The position numbers and the translations under genes are program-made. Source: Dysidea avara (Eukaryota; Porifera; Demospongiae; Dictyoceratida; Dysideidae). Taken from it: 64,000 nucleotides of DNA. The stretch covers positions 2,220,001 through 2,284,000 of the forward strand of contig NC_089274.1 in NCBI RefSeq assembly GCF_963678975.1, read 5' to 3'. Below are positions 19,921 through 32,200 of this stretch, piece after piece; the first letter of the stretch is position 1; each line of letters begins with the position of its first letter. The notes under the pieces were generated by a model. That model searched no databases. It was given only the letters and a program-made list of their open reading frames with translations, and was not told the DNA's origin.

Positions 19921-21136
19921 AACTTAGCCTGTGTGTGCCCCTCCCCTTGCCAGCTCCTGGATCCGCCCCTGATTTAAAGGTCCACAATTTTAGTATACAT
20001 GTCCAAATTTTCAGTAGCAAAAGTCCGTTAGCTACGGTTTACTAAATACCACTAATAAAAAGCTATAAATTAAGTGCTCTGAGTAGCCAGCTCATTCAGT
20101 GCTTGTAATGGAATGCAAGTTCGAGATACTCTAATAGAGCAGTCAACCACTCTAATAGAACAATCACTCTAATAGAACAATCATTCTAATAGAACAGCCA
20201 CAACTACATTTTCCTTAAAAAGCTGTATGTAACTGCTTAATTTATTTACACAACATATATTGAGAATGTCTAAACTAGAGCTTTCATTAAAATTTTGATA
20301 GGCAAGCCCCCCCCCCATGCAGATTGAGCCCATGAATAGCATCCATGCATGCTTCAACTCCATGCAATGTGTAAAGTTCATTGTTTAAAAACTATTTGTT
20401 CTGCTCCACTACCCCTATTGACAGAGCGCTCAATCTTTCTCATTCTTATTCACTGTGACATTCCAATATATTATATATAGACACATGCATATACCATAGC
20501 TAGATACTACACACTGTGTAGTATCTATGCAATGTATGCATATATATATATATACAGACAGTATAATTACAGTAGCATGTAGAGATATTTCCCCAGATGT
20601 CATCCATACAGCTATTCTTGAGCTTACCTAGAAAATTGTTATTTTTATTGACTGAAATGCCATTAAATTCAACCTTTTAGTATCTATTTTCAAAATATTT
20701 CCCTGGGGGGGGAGGGCATGCCCCCAGAGCCCCCTAGTTTCAGCATGCTTCGCTGCCTCGCACATCTTAATATAATCTGCATCGTGCCGTATAAAAAGGT
20801 CCACTTTTCTTCTAAAAGAACCTACCCAGATAGAAGTCTGGCTACAGCCCTGCTCTTCTGCACTGAATATGATTGATGTGTGACTGTTGATGTGTAATTG
20901 TGCTTCAATTCTGTACCAGTATAATAGAAAATTATATTTATTGCGTGTGTGCAAGTGTGTTAAGTTTTCCTGTTTGATGGTAAAGTGAACAGTCCTGGAA
21001 ACCAGTAGAGTGGCTCTTCTCCATTTTGTGTGTCCAACCATGCCATCCCTTCTGCTATCATGTGATCCTAGAAATGGGAAACATGTTAAGACATGATAGG
21101 CTTACACTTTATCCTATAAGGAGACCTACTATAACT

Positions 21137-21433
21137 ACAAGTACACAGAAAAATTGGAATTTTCAACTAGAGTAGAGACCATAGCACATTGATAAAAAGT
21201 ACTGAAAAAGCTGGAGTAGTGCACGATATTAATTCACAGTAAAAATATAAGAAGTGTTATATTCCTACTGTGCTCAAGATACCATAATGGAAATGCACAG
21301 TAGGGATATAACACTTCTTATAGTTTTACTGTGAATTAATATCGTGCACTACTCCAGCTTGTTTCAGTACATTTTGTTGATGTGCTATGGTCCCTACTCT
21401 AGTTGAAAATTCCAAATTTTTTTGTGTACTTGT
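21137..21433. mobile_element. ~300-bp near-perfect foldback MITE
   Basis: The whole unit folds back on itself. Its outer arms begin ACAAGTACACAG, with AACTAGAGTAG further in, and its centre is near 21280 around CCTACTGTGCTC. A related copy lies at 30130-30432. Confidence 0.85.
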
Positions 21434-21529
21434 TTGTTAACTTTTTTTGTAAATAATTATTATGACTGGTGAACCCACGCATACCACATCTGAAATGGCG
21501 CTGCGTGCACCAGCTATATCAATTATCAT

Positions 21530-22110
21530 CTGAAAAGTGAAGTATCCATTACACTTTGTTGTCAGCTATGTTCAACCCGTTACACAGCATTTCGGATCAA
21601 AAACTGTTCAAAAAACACCTCTGCAATCAAAATAGCCACTACAGACGATTTCTGTTACAAAGGGAAGCCATCACGTGCTACCACCAAATCAACACTTTTC
21701 GTTGTCAGCAAAGATGAATGGGACACTGGTAAGTCCATGAAGAATGCATTGTACATACTGCGGTATGCCAAAAGGCACCAGTCGGGCTGAAGCGACGTCG
21801 AACAGTGAAAAAATCAAGCCCGTGGCCTTAACCTTTATCAAGTTACGCTTGTCTGAAGTCACCAGGCAGTCAGTCAGTCAGTAGAAAATTCCGTTAAATA
21901 ATTTTTTTTAAAAATTCTGTAGCAACTTGTTGAAAGCATTTCGGGTCGATCTGAAAGCTTGTTTGGGCTTAGTTTTACCCAACCAATACTGACTCATTGT
22001 CGTCAGGGAAAATTGAGGTTGTTTTTTGGGTGATTTTATTTTGTGGGCCACGCCTACTTCTTTGTGGTCCCTACTATACACTACTATCATAGTGTATGAT
22101 ACAGTATACA
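21530..22110 (+). repeat. Interspersed repeat family with conserved donor-like site
   Basis: Shares ordered text with 34780-35590 (partly reversed), 23745-24085 (reversed) and 31800-32060: TGCGGTATGCCAAAAGGCAC, a GTCAGTCAGTCAGTAGAAAA stretch and CCAACCAATACTG. In two copies AAAG or ACTG is followed by GTRAGTCCATGA, resembling a 5' splice site. No family protein was recognised. Confidence 0.55.
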
Positions 22111-22842
22111 TTAACTAGAACCCAAGATTTTAGACCTTTGTTTGGAGAAGTGCATGAAATTTATTTAACAAACACAACTCAATCACTCTAATATAACATA
22201 CACTACCATAACGTCGTTAAATGATGCGTTGCCAGCGCTACCAGTGCAGGTATGCACAATAAACATGATAAGGGTCTAAGTAACTTAGACACCTCCAAAA
22301 TCCACCAAATAGGGTCTAAAATGCATTAATAAACAATTTGAGATACAAGTCTATGGTGTAATACATTTGCAAAATGCAATCTTATTACATTCCATAGTCA
22401 TATCACAATAATCACTATTACACTATATAACTGTTAGACTTTCTTGCTCAGGCATCACAACACAGAGCCTTTAAGTCACTAAATTCCTTAGAACCCTGTG
22501 TTTCAAAGTCTTAGACTACACAACTTACAATATTGAATTTCTTGTTGAAGTCTAATGTATCATCACTATTTATTAAGGCTGCACAGATACCAAATTATAC
22601 AACACATCTAACCTGATATGTTTTCTGATGAACTGATATTACAGTCACAGCTGATACCTCAAAAGTGTAATCGACATCCCTTATTGGGACACAGGTATTA
22701 ACATACAATCACTATAAGTGGCTAACCATACATGGCAGTGTACCCTCCAACTCATAGTGTGTTCAGATAATGGAAAAGTTCAGATAAACGAAGCCCATAC
22801 ATAATTTATATACAGAGCTCCAGTTAAAATACTTTATAGAAC
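22111..22842. other. No gene recognised
   Basis: AT-rich sequence; one CTCTAATATAACA motif lies at about 22184. No exon or bounded repeat was supported. Confidence 0.4.
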
Positions 22843-23415
22843 CAGGAGCTTATGAGCCGCCGAAGGCGGTGAAGGAGCACGAAACTCGGTGCCATCACAA
22901 TCCAAATTACGTCACATCAATTGGATACAACACGCGTGAATATTATGTAATTGGCATGCATAATTCCACGTGCAGTAATGAACGCCCCAGCTGCCGTAGT
23001 TGAGGTGGAAGTGAAGACCAGTTCGCCACCGTCCAAAAAGAGGAAGACCCAGCTGAAGAAAAGAAAGGCTAGGCTAAGCTTCACTGTCACCATGGGTCAC
23101 TGCCAGTCGCCTCCCTGTACTTCTTCTGTGACGCTTTTGTGTTCCCTCATTGTCGAAGCGTACATGCTTTGGTGACGGTTCAGTCATGTACTTAGGCCTC
23201 CTCGACAATGAACACGACCCACTATGGTTGAGCTCGGGATACTACCGCCCCTTGATATTTCGTCACGCGCAATTCCGTATACAGCTTCCAATAACAAGAT
23301 TTTAGTTTCCTTATAAGGAAACTAATCGGCAAACAATTTGGATTGTGATGGCACCCGGCAGGCAGCATAAAAGTTTCATGTTCCTTTGCCACCTTCAGCG
23401 GCTCATAAGCTCCTG
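22843..23415. mobile_element. 573-bp TIR element carrying a basic reading frame
   Basis: The inverted ends CAGGAGCTTATGAGCCGC and GCGGCTCATAAGCTCCTG are near-perfect and flanked by ATAGAAC on both sides (22836-22842, 23416-23422). Inside, a plus-strand frame (22951-23175) contains SPPSKKRKTQLKKRK, which resembles a nuclear-localisation stretch. The interior is more GC-rich than the surroundings, so it may include captured host sequence. No transposase motif is visible. Confidence 0.7.
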
Positions 23416-23742
23416 ATAGAACATACTCTTTAGGCAAAATACTCTAATAGAACAGTCACTCCCACAGTTAGCATAACAGAACATTTGATATTCGATGGCT
23501 GGAAAATGGAGGGACCACTGCACTACAATACTCTATATTAATAATCTATATTAAGGATCATAAAGATTTGGGTTTTTTCTGGCCAAAGTATCAGTGTAAA
23601 TCCAGTCTCACAATACCTTCATGGCACCTTAGCAGTATTAGTTAGGTATAACCAAGCCCAAAAGTACTTTTAATATGACCCAAAACACTTCCAATAAGTT
23701 GGTACAAAATTTTATAATTTCTTTTTAGTGGAATTTTCTACT

Positions 23743-24085
23743 GACTGACTGACTATCTGACTGACTGACTGACTGATTTACCAGACAAACGTAACAGTTA
23801 TGGCTATGGGCTTAATTTTTTTCATTGATAGTCAACCCAACAGGTGCCTTTTGGCATACCGCAAGTACATGCACTATGGACTTACCCATTTTCTTTGCTG
23901 ACAGCTCAAGATGTCAATTCATGGTAGCGTGTAGTGAGCTACATTTGTAATGGGAATTGTCCGTATCTTCCATAGTGACTATAGATTGATTGCAGTGGTG
24001 CTTGTTCTTTGTTTGTAACACTGTGTAGTGGGCTGAACATAACTGAAAATGAAGCATAATGGCCACTACACTTTCAAATTAGGGT
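23743..24085 (-). repeat. Copy of the interspersed repeat, preceded by (TGAC)n
   Basis: A (CTGA)n run (23743-23780) is followed by reversed text matching 21530-21860 and 34780-34960, including GGTGCCTTTTGGCATACCGC and TGTAACACTGTGTAGTGGG. Confidence 0.6.
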
Positions 24086-25249
24086 GTGCATTCAGATGAT
24101 AACACTAAGTCTGGCACCATTCTTTGTGATATACATGAGTTCACCGGTCATAACATAAAGTAAACAAACTAGTATAAGGAAAAAGTAGGCTCGAAGAGAG
24201 ATAGTCGTGAAACAAGGAAGGTTGCCTACACCTGCATATCCCTAATTCAATCATGCGAGTATAAACTGAAGCAGGAATTCAATGTCTACTAAGTGAAAAC
24301 AATGGGACCTACCTCAATCTGTTTATCTTGAACTTGCAAATCAATTTGTTAGTATATTTCCCTGTGCGCACAAAGAAGATGGTCATTTCAACAAAGAAAT
24401 GATGATGGTAAACTTTATCTTTACTGCATCGTACATAAGTATCCACAACTCATATTCCATGAACAGGAATTCATATGTTTCACTACATACCAAAACGATT
24501 ACAATGTGCATAAATGTTACCCAGTTCACTTCAATAATTCTATAGCAAAACATATTGCACTTTGCGTGGGAGGATCAAAGCGATGCCGCGTATCATATTC
24601 TCCATACAGTACTAATCAACTGCATAACTGTACTGTATGAGTCATACAGTACAGTTACGCAGCTAATTGGGCAAATACAGTACAGATATGCGGAGAATTT
24701 GTTTAAGGAATGTTGTGTAAACAACACACTGTAAATCGCTAAAACCAGCCAAACTAATCCTATGAGTTCGTTCTACGGCTAGGAATAGATTGTATAAACA
24801 CTTACTGATCGTCTGATCACGAAGCTTTTAAACACGACTCCACTAAGACAGCACAATTGATCACGTGCGTGACATTGTAAATCGCTAAAACTAGCCAAAT
24901 TAATCCTATTAGTTTGTTCTACGACTAGAAATAGATTATATGAACACTTACTGATATCCTTATCACCGAAAATTGCAGCGGTTTGAGTACTAGAGAAAAT
25001 CACTTCGAGCCAGACGCGACCAGGAAGTACAATATAACACTTAAAGCACCGTCTTGCTTGTGTGTATGAAAAATACAGTACTCAGGGGGCAAATACAGCA
25101 CTCGGCTTCGCCTCATGCTGTATTAGCCTCTCGACTCGTACTGTATTTTCCGTACACACATGTAGCGGTACTTTAACTCTAACAGAATGTTGTAAAAATG
25201 GCAGGTTTTTGCTTAGCCGGTCACATATTATGAAGTACAGTAGTTTTAT
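24086..25249. other. No gene; short palindromic fragments
   Basis: About 24174-24300 repeats the 8396-8520 and 34090-34240 text. About 24600-24690 and 25060-25160 hold palindromic CATACAGTAC/GTACTGTATG pieces. The segment TTGTAAATCGCTAAAAC-like occurs twice (24730 and 24875), a short direct repeat of about 60 bp. No exon of SNF8 or another gene was identified. Confidence 0.4.
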
Positions 25250-25445
25250 TAACAATGTCATAAAATACACTTTACCTATGATCTACACTGCACACATGGT
25301 CAGGTCATGAAATACACCTTAGCTATGTTTGGGACCTACGTACTTGACATGGGCACAATGATAAGGTGGCCATATTAACAAGGTCAAGAATCATATAAAG
25401 TACACCTTAGCTATGTTTGGGACCTACTTGACATGGTCACTATAA
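25250..25445. repeat. Imperfect tandem repeat of about 80 bp
   Basis: Three diverged units share AAATACACCTTAGCTATG and GGGACCTAC followed by ACATGGTCAC. The first unit is the most diverged. Confidence 0.7.
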
Positions 25446-26256
25446 TGAGGCATATATCAAAGTGAAAAAAATTATTATACATACCGCCAAACCTTTCTTC
25501 TTCATACAGCAGGAAAATTGCAATGGCTTTATTGAAACTGAAAAATATTGTGTGCTCTTCAGATGACGCAAGGGTTCCTTCCCATGCTTGATCCTACCTA
25601 ACAAAACACTACACCAGAAATAAATTAGTTTGTTAATTGCTGGGTTGCTCTGAGCCAAAAAATTTGGTCAATTTTCAACAAGAGCAGCTCCATACCAAAT
25701 CCACTGATTTCATCTGCTGTGGGTTTTAACGTACAGACGTGGAATATATATGCCAAGTATGGGGAGGAACTAAGAGAGTGCACAATATTTCCATACAAAA
25801 AGTACAATTCCTGTCAGTTGAAGAAAGCTAATGTAAGTTTGGTGGCACTATACTACTGTATCACCTACAGGTTGAAATAGTCAGGGAGTAATTTGATTAA
25901 TAGTGATGTTTTTGATTGCAGACCTGGTAACAAAGGTGGCTGCTAAGTGTACATCAAACAAATTAAAAAGTGAAGAATTGTGTTACAGACTGACAGAAAA
26001 TTAAACCTTTTAACAGCTATAAAACCATTGCCAGCTCAAGCACAGAGCATATATGTACATACTGTATATTCCTACCAACGTGATTACATGTCCCCACAAC
26101 ATGATTGTATGGTGGTATGGTCATACTATAGAAATAGCAGTGATCTTAATTTGGCACTTCCAGTTGAATTTTTTTGATGCCAATATACCACATACTGTAC
26201 ATGGACAGTATTACGGTCCAGTTGGTAATACACTGTATTGCACTGGAACAACTCAC

Positions 26257-29200
26257 CAAAACTTTCTTTGCTCTCACTTCAGTCCACCCATAATCACTGA
26301 CCATTGTGGCAACACTGACATGAGATGTCTTCTCTGCTTTCTGAAGAACAATGGAGTGGTCGAGGCTTAGTTCTCCCGGTACTGACTGCACCAGACGATG
26401 CTTGCCAACAGGAATAATGGCAAACCCGTTGCCAAGTAGTTTGAGTTTCTTGATGGCCCTAGCAATATCATCACTAGAAGGGGAATATTGACAAACGAGT
26501 AATTTTCACAGTTGGAAGAAACCTGTACTACCACATGTAATACTCAATAACTTTGCCTGACATGCTGTAGGACTGGAACACAAATTACAGAGCAGATACT
26601 AAGAGACAAGTAGAGTAATTTTCAAGCATGGAATGGGTGCTTAACACTTATTGATGCTGGCCTTTAGCCATAGCAAGTCACACTTCAGGTAACCTTATCA
26701 TCAAAATGATTTACATAGGAACTTCAGTTACTCCTGGGAGCCATCTAGTGTCCAGATAGTTGATGTCCATAAAATCACCAATGTACATGTATCTAACCCT
26801 TTAGCAAATTATTACTGTATTTCCAAGGGCATAGGCAGGGGGGGTTCGGATGGTTCGGACGAACTCCCCTTTCAGAGGCAGAATTTAAAAATAATAAAAA
26901 TTACACCAAATCTTACAGCCCTGGAGCTCTCCAGTAGATACTTGCCCACTGGCGCTCCTCTGTACTACTCTTGAGGGTCACATATTAATGCTGAAAAGCT
27001 TATCTATTGAATCACGTGATCAATTTCACACATGACGCATGGTTGAAATGGCACAAGTGAAATGGCGAAGGACTGTTCAGTGGTCGGTTGAGACATATTA
27101 CAAGACAGCAGCTGCTAAACTTGAGTGGTCGTGTTATACACGCATGTGTCAGGTTAGCACAAACTGTGTGAATTGTTGATGTATATTTATCTGATGAATG
27201 GTTTGTTTATTTGTTACATGTTGTGGGCACGTGATGTCTCGAACATACTGGAGTACAAGCCAAGTTTGAAGTTATTGACCATCCACAGGAGGACCGGCCG
27301 GGAATAACGTATAGCTGGAAAAAAGTATTGCCAACTAAGAGACTAAGGCTTCCGTGTGCTAGGAAATTGAAGTTGGCTGTCAGTATGCTGTCCGGAAGTG
27401 AAGATTAGTTAGTTTTACAATAGGTTTATAGTTTCTATAAGCTGCATAAGCAGCAGTGTGTAGGTTTAGCTAGTTAGATGCACAAACAGCACCTTTTAAT
27501 GCTACTGCCTAAGGGCACATTTTGTGTATCCGTCATTTTCGTTCAAATATGCATGGTTTAGGGGAAGCACCCAGGCCTTCCCCTTAAGACATTCAACTTT
27601 ATATCTGAACCCCCTTCAAAAAAATCCTGGCTACACCCCTGATTTTCTCATATTAAATCCGGAACTTTTATTTCCTTCCCAGCATTTTGACCCAGCCTGT
27701 AAACAAATGGGGACTTAAAACTAGGATAGATCCAAGAGACACCTGATGTTTAATTGAATTAAAGTGTCATCCATTGTAGCGGTAAATATAAAGAACCTTT
27801 GTACAGTGCTGTTTTTACTATATAAGTAAGTGTAGTCAAGGTGTAAAACAGTTGGATGATACATATCTGGATACACATGGACTCATACAGACCACTCACT
27901 ACAATGACTCATAGAACCTTTATCACTTAGATGGTTCTAGGGTATGAAGAAAGAGCAGCCACAGCAAGGAAACGACTCACCGGAGCTATATTTCAAACCA
28001 GTCGTTTGTTTTCCCAATATGTGTTGTAGTGCTATAACCCACTACTGGCTTATAACTGAGACTGGTGTTTATTTGAATGCAGCTTTATATAAGGAAACAT
28101 GGTACACATTTCAACTACTCTAATAGAACACACACTGCTCTAATAAAATAATAAATTTTGGAATTTGTTTGAAAGAAAGCTCAGATGACTGGTGTTTGAA
28201 CACCTGAGATTCCACTGTGGTCTAGCTACAGTAATATTTCTCTCTCTCCCACAAAAGCATCTATGATGGTTACCAACTGTACATAATACTTACTCTGATA
28301 CTTCTTGTTTTGATTTCCCTCTGGTAGCCATTAGCCTTTGCTTCAGCTCATCAAATCCCATCAACCCTGAAAACAAAATCATTTGTGACATAGTTGGTGA
28401 TTCAAAGTCAAGCTATTTAGTACCAGCTTGTTCGTCAAGAAACCAAACTTATAGCACATGGCAACACTTAATGTTTTAGGAAGTAGTCACAAGTGTAGAA
28501 CATATCTTCTGTGTGATAAATCAAAAATATTGCTACTTCTGGTAACAATGATCTGGCATGAAAAACCGGATGATTCCAACCCCAGGTACTTTTTCTGTAT
28601 ATGTATGCTGATAACAGATAGGAAATTGGAAATACCCTTGTTGTTGTACATCAGATTAGAAAAATGCATAAGAAAACATCTATTTGAGCTGCAGTACTTA
28701 ATTCACTAGGTACTCCACTAACCTCCAGTTCTTTCTTTAGCAGCCAAACATATTTCAATAATCTTCACACCAAGCTAAAGGAAACAGCAATATGAAATAA
28801 TAGTTTAACGCATAATTAAAAAAACAACAAAAAAAAACGATGTAAAACAATTTACAATGTATCAGATGTTTGTAGGATCAGGGATCAGCTATTCTCAATG
28901 GTCAGCATACGATGTAAATGTTCATTACATTAACCACTTGTGGTCAAAGCCCATGAAGCATTAAAATTCACCACTATTGCACTTGTCCACTTGTTTCCAA
29001 TACTAGCTTCTGACAGAGATGGATAAGATGGATAGACAATGTTTTTTTTGTTTGTTTTTTGTTTTTTTTGTCATAGACAGTAAGGGTCACACAGAAGGCA
29101 TAGCCTACAAATGTGCTCCCTGTACATTGACATGCATACAGATATAGTTATAAACAGCCATAAAACTATGGTTACTGAAAACACAACAACAAGTAACACT

Positions 29201-32200
29201 AGCTAACTACAAAAACAAAACAGACAAAACAATTGACAGGGACAACAGGACAGTTGAACAAAAGTGACAGAGCTCTAACCAACCAGAACAGATCTAGATT
29301 TAAGTAGTCTGTTGGTATAATTCCAGAGGAAAGGAGCAAAAAGGAATATGTATATGTTAAAGCATAGCCTTGCTCGTGCTATATGAAAAATAAAGTACGA
29401 GGCGTGTGGCCGAGATGCTAATAAAGCACTCGGCGAATGATTTATGGAACTTTCTAGTCGTGTAGCTTCACCATACACTAGGACTCGTAATTAACAAGCG
29501 TTGCACGAACTATTAGCAGCCTGAACGCACACAAACTAGTTTAACAAAGTAACTCACACGTATTTCACCATAGTTTGGCATAGTAGACGTTCATCGCGTC
29601 TTTTGGCAGGTTTTGCTCACAACCCACAATCGATTCTATTGCGAGTCACATGGTGAAGTATTTCCGTGATATCTCCAGGACTTGTCCGTTTACATTAACA
29701 AACGTAACAGCAACGTTACCTTCTCCCACCCATCATCGAAGCATTTAGGTATGTCTATAAAAGCAATCCAGTGGTGGAACTCGTATTGGCTGGGGTGATT
29801 GATCACTCAGCGCGGCGAGGCTATCAGCCTTCACCGGCTTGGGTGATTAGTCGTACTGGCGCGAGCCCCATAGGCTATTAGCCTACACTAAGGCACGTGG
29901 GCAACTGTGCTTTATTGCCCACAAAGAGTGCTTTATTGCACCGCAAAGAGTGTTTTATTCGTTCAATAAAGCAGTCTTTGCGGTGCAATAAAGCACTCTT
30001 TGTGGTCGATGAAGCAGTTGGCCGGCTGAGAGTGTACTTTATGAAATTTAAAGTACACTTTTTCCTTTGATCTCGCCCACGCAAAGTTCTATAACAGTAC
30101 TTAATGATATACAATATGTGACATATAGAACAAGTATAAGGAAAAAATAGGAATTTTAAATTAGAGTAGGGACAGTATATAGTGCTGCAATAAAATGTAC
30201 TGAAACAAGCTGGATCGGAGTCGTACGTAATGTCCAAATACTGTAAAACAATAAGAAGGGAATATCCCTACTGTGCTACACTCAATGCACAGTAGGGATA
30301 TTCACTTTTTATTGTTTTACAGTATTTGGACATTACGTACTACTCCGATTCAACTTGTTTCAGTACTTTTATTGCAGCACTATACACTGTCCCTACTCTA
30401 ATTTAAAATTCCTAATTTTTTCTTATACTTGTTTGTGAATTTTTTTTGCAAGCTTATGACCACTAAATAGCCTGCTTTTCACAAAACCAGTCACTAAATG
30501 AGTTAATCACAGCATTATTATACTAGATCATGACTCATACAATAACAACTGATCAGTGGGCGAGGCTCTACATAAGCCTGCAGACAACAATGGACGTGGG
30601 TTCGTGCATACCTACAGACTGATTAATGGGTGTGGCTACCATATGTCTACAGGCATTAATTTACATAAGTGGGCGTGGCTCACGAAAGAAGCAGCGCCAC
30701 AGTGACATGTAGTAACACGTCCACATTTAATTTAGCACGTGGGGTCAGACCTGAATAATCTGTAAAGTGGGACCTGGATGACCCGATTCGGTTTAACATT
30801 GTTACTAAATAAACTATATTTATTGACTTACACATTGCTATATAGTTCACGAGTTGCTCTCTCTGATCAATATCAACAGTGAGTCACGTACGCGTGTGTT
30901 CAAATAGTTGGTGCAACCAGCGACCACATGTATTCAAATAGTTTGATGCAATATACACTGGTAGATGGAAGCGTACTGCAGTCTATTAACACTCAGCGGT
31001 AGAACCTTGACTGATGGCCATGGTAAAGAAGGATAAAAGGTAAGACAATAGCGCAAGCATTGTAATTGTATGCTTATCAATATGTGACCGGATCTGCAAA
31101 ATCCCGACACAATCGTGCATTTTTCAAATCCCTGTTTATTAAATATTTATATTCTACTTAGCCAAGTGTACCTTATGGCAAAGTTTCAGCCTCACATGCC
31201 AATAACTTTAGGAGTTACAGCCCTACAAAATAGCAACAACAGAAATATCGATTTGTACAGCAAATATTGGGAAAATAAATTACAGGCACCTAAAATAACA
31301 GTTGTAACATTCCAACGAATTGAGGTATGGAGCTACAATTTTCACTATCATGTTCGCCATGAACAGGGGAATCAATAATTATTGGATAAATTTTTCCTTT
31401 ACTCACCCTTCTTCACTGCATACAAAGGTGAAATTCGTGAAGAAAAATCAATTGCATACAATCGCTTCGACGTGACGTAAACAAACGCTCAAAACTTCCG
31501 TATCCTTGGGTCTACTGCAATGAAACAAAGATTTTCCAACTCCTCTTGAGCAGGCAAATACGATAATACACAGGTTTTTATTGTTAGTCTCTTTCTTCAC
31601 TAAGAAAGAGGTGTTCAAGAAATTTACAATGTTTTTCAATAATATGCAAGTATTTCACCCAATGTATTCAATGCTTTATACTGCAAATTTAGGCTTGCAC
31701 AATTGTGTCGGGTTTTCGCAGATCTGGTCACATATACCAAAGGTTTTTTCTTAAGTGAACTAGAAACGTTTCTGTGAAAGAATTAGGGCTGTAGCTGTAG
31801 CCAGTTTTCTGCTATGCTTCACTGAAGGCGTCAGGCAGGCAGGCAGTAGAAAATTCCGTTGGATAAATTAAAAAAAAAAATCTGTAGCAACTTGACAGAA
31901 ACATTTCAAGTCAATCTGAAGACACTTTGGGGCTTGATTTTATCCAACCAATACTGTCATGTCATTGTGAGGAAAAATCGTGGCAGGTTTTTGGGTTATA
32001 TTATATCACGGATCGCCCCACATCTTCGATGTCCCTACTATACAGTACTATCGTACTGTATGATAAGACAGAGATACATGTGGTTACAACAAGGGTAATC
32101 AAGCAAGAATGTTCTTCCATGCCATTGAATCCAGAAATGATGAACTAGTAGTGGCTCAAGCAAATCTATGCCATAAATGTTTTCAACAAGTTTCCTACGT

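Larger units (their letters stand above)
18427..19971. mobile_element. Element with CAATGGCGGATCCAG/CAGGGGCGGATCCAG termini
   Basis: The left end CAATGGCGGATCCAGC and reversed right end CAGGGGCGGATCCAGG are inverted repeats, the same family as 62544-62894. No clear target duplication is visible, possibly because of later rearrangement. The interior is swollen by two nested insertions. Confidence 0.55.
18357..20852. mobile_element. Host element of a nested transposon stack
   Basis: The left end CAGGCCCGTAGCCAGG and the reversed right end CAGGGCTGTAGCCAGAC are terminal inverted repeats. The 5-bp flanks CTCTT (18352-18356 and 20853-20857) are identical. Inside lie at least three further elements (18427-19971, 18526-18851, 19196-19920). 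A cluster of four CTCTAATAGA-type motifs lies at 20122-20205. The ends match the CAGGGGTGTAGCCAGG family also seen at 26824-27641. The 5-bp duplication is unusual for hAT, which usually makes 8 bp. Confidence 0.7.

Noticed and set aside
27524..27718. 64-codon plus-strand ORF
   Set aside because: Crosses the right end of the TIR element and has no protein-like features.
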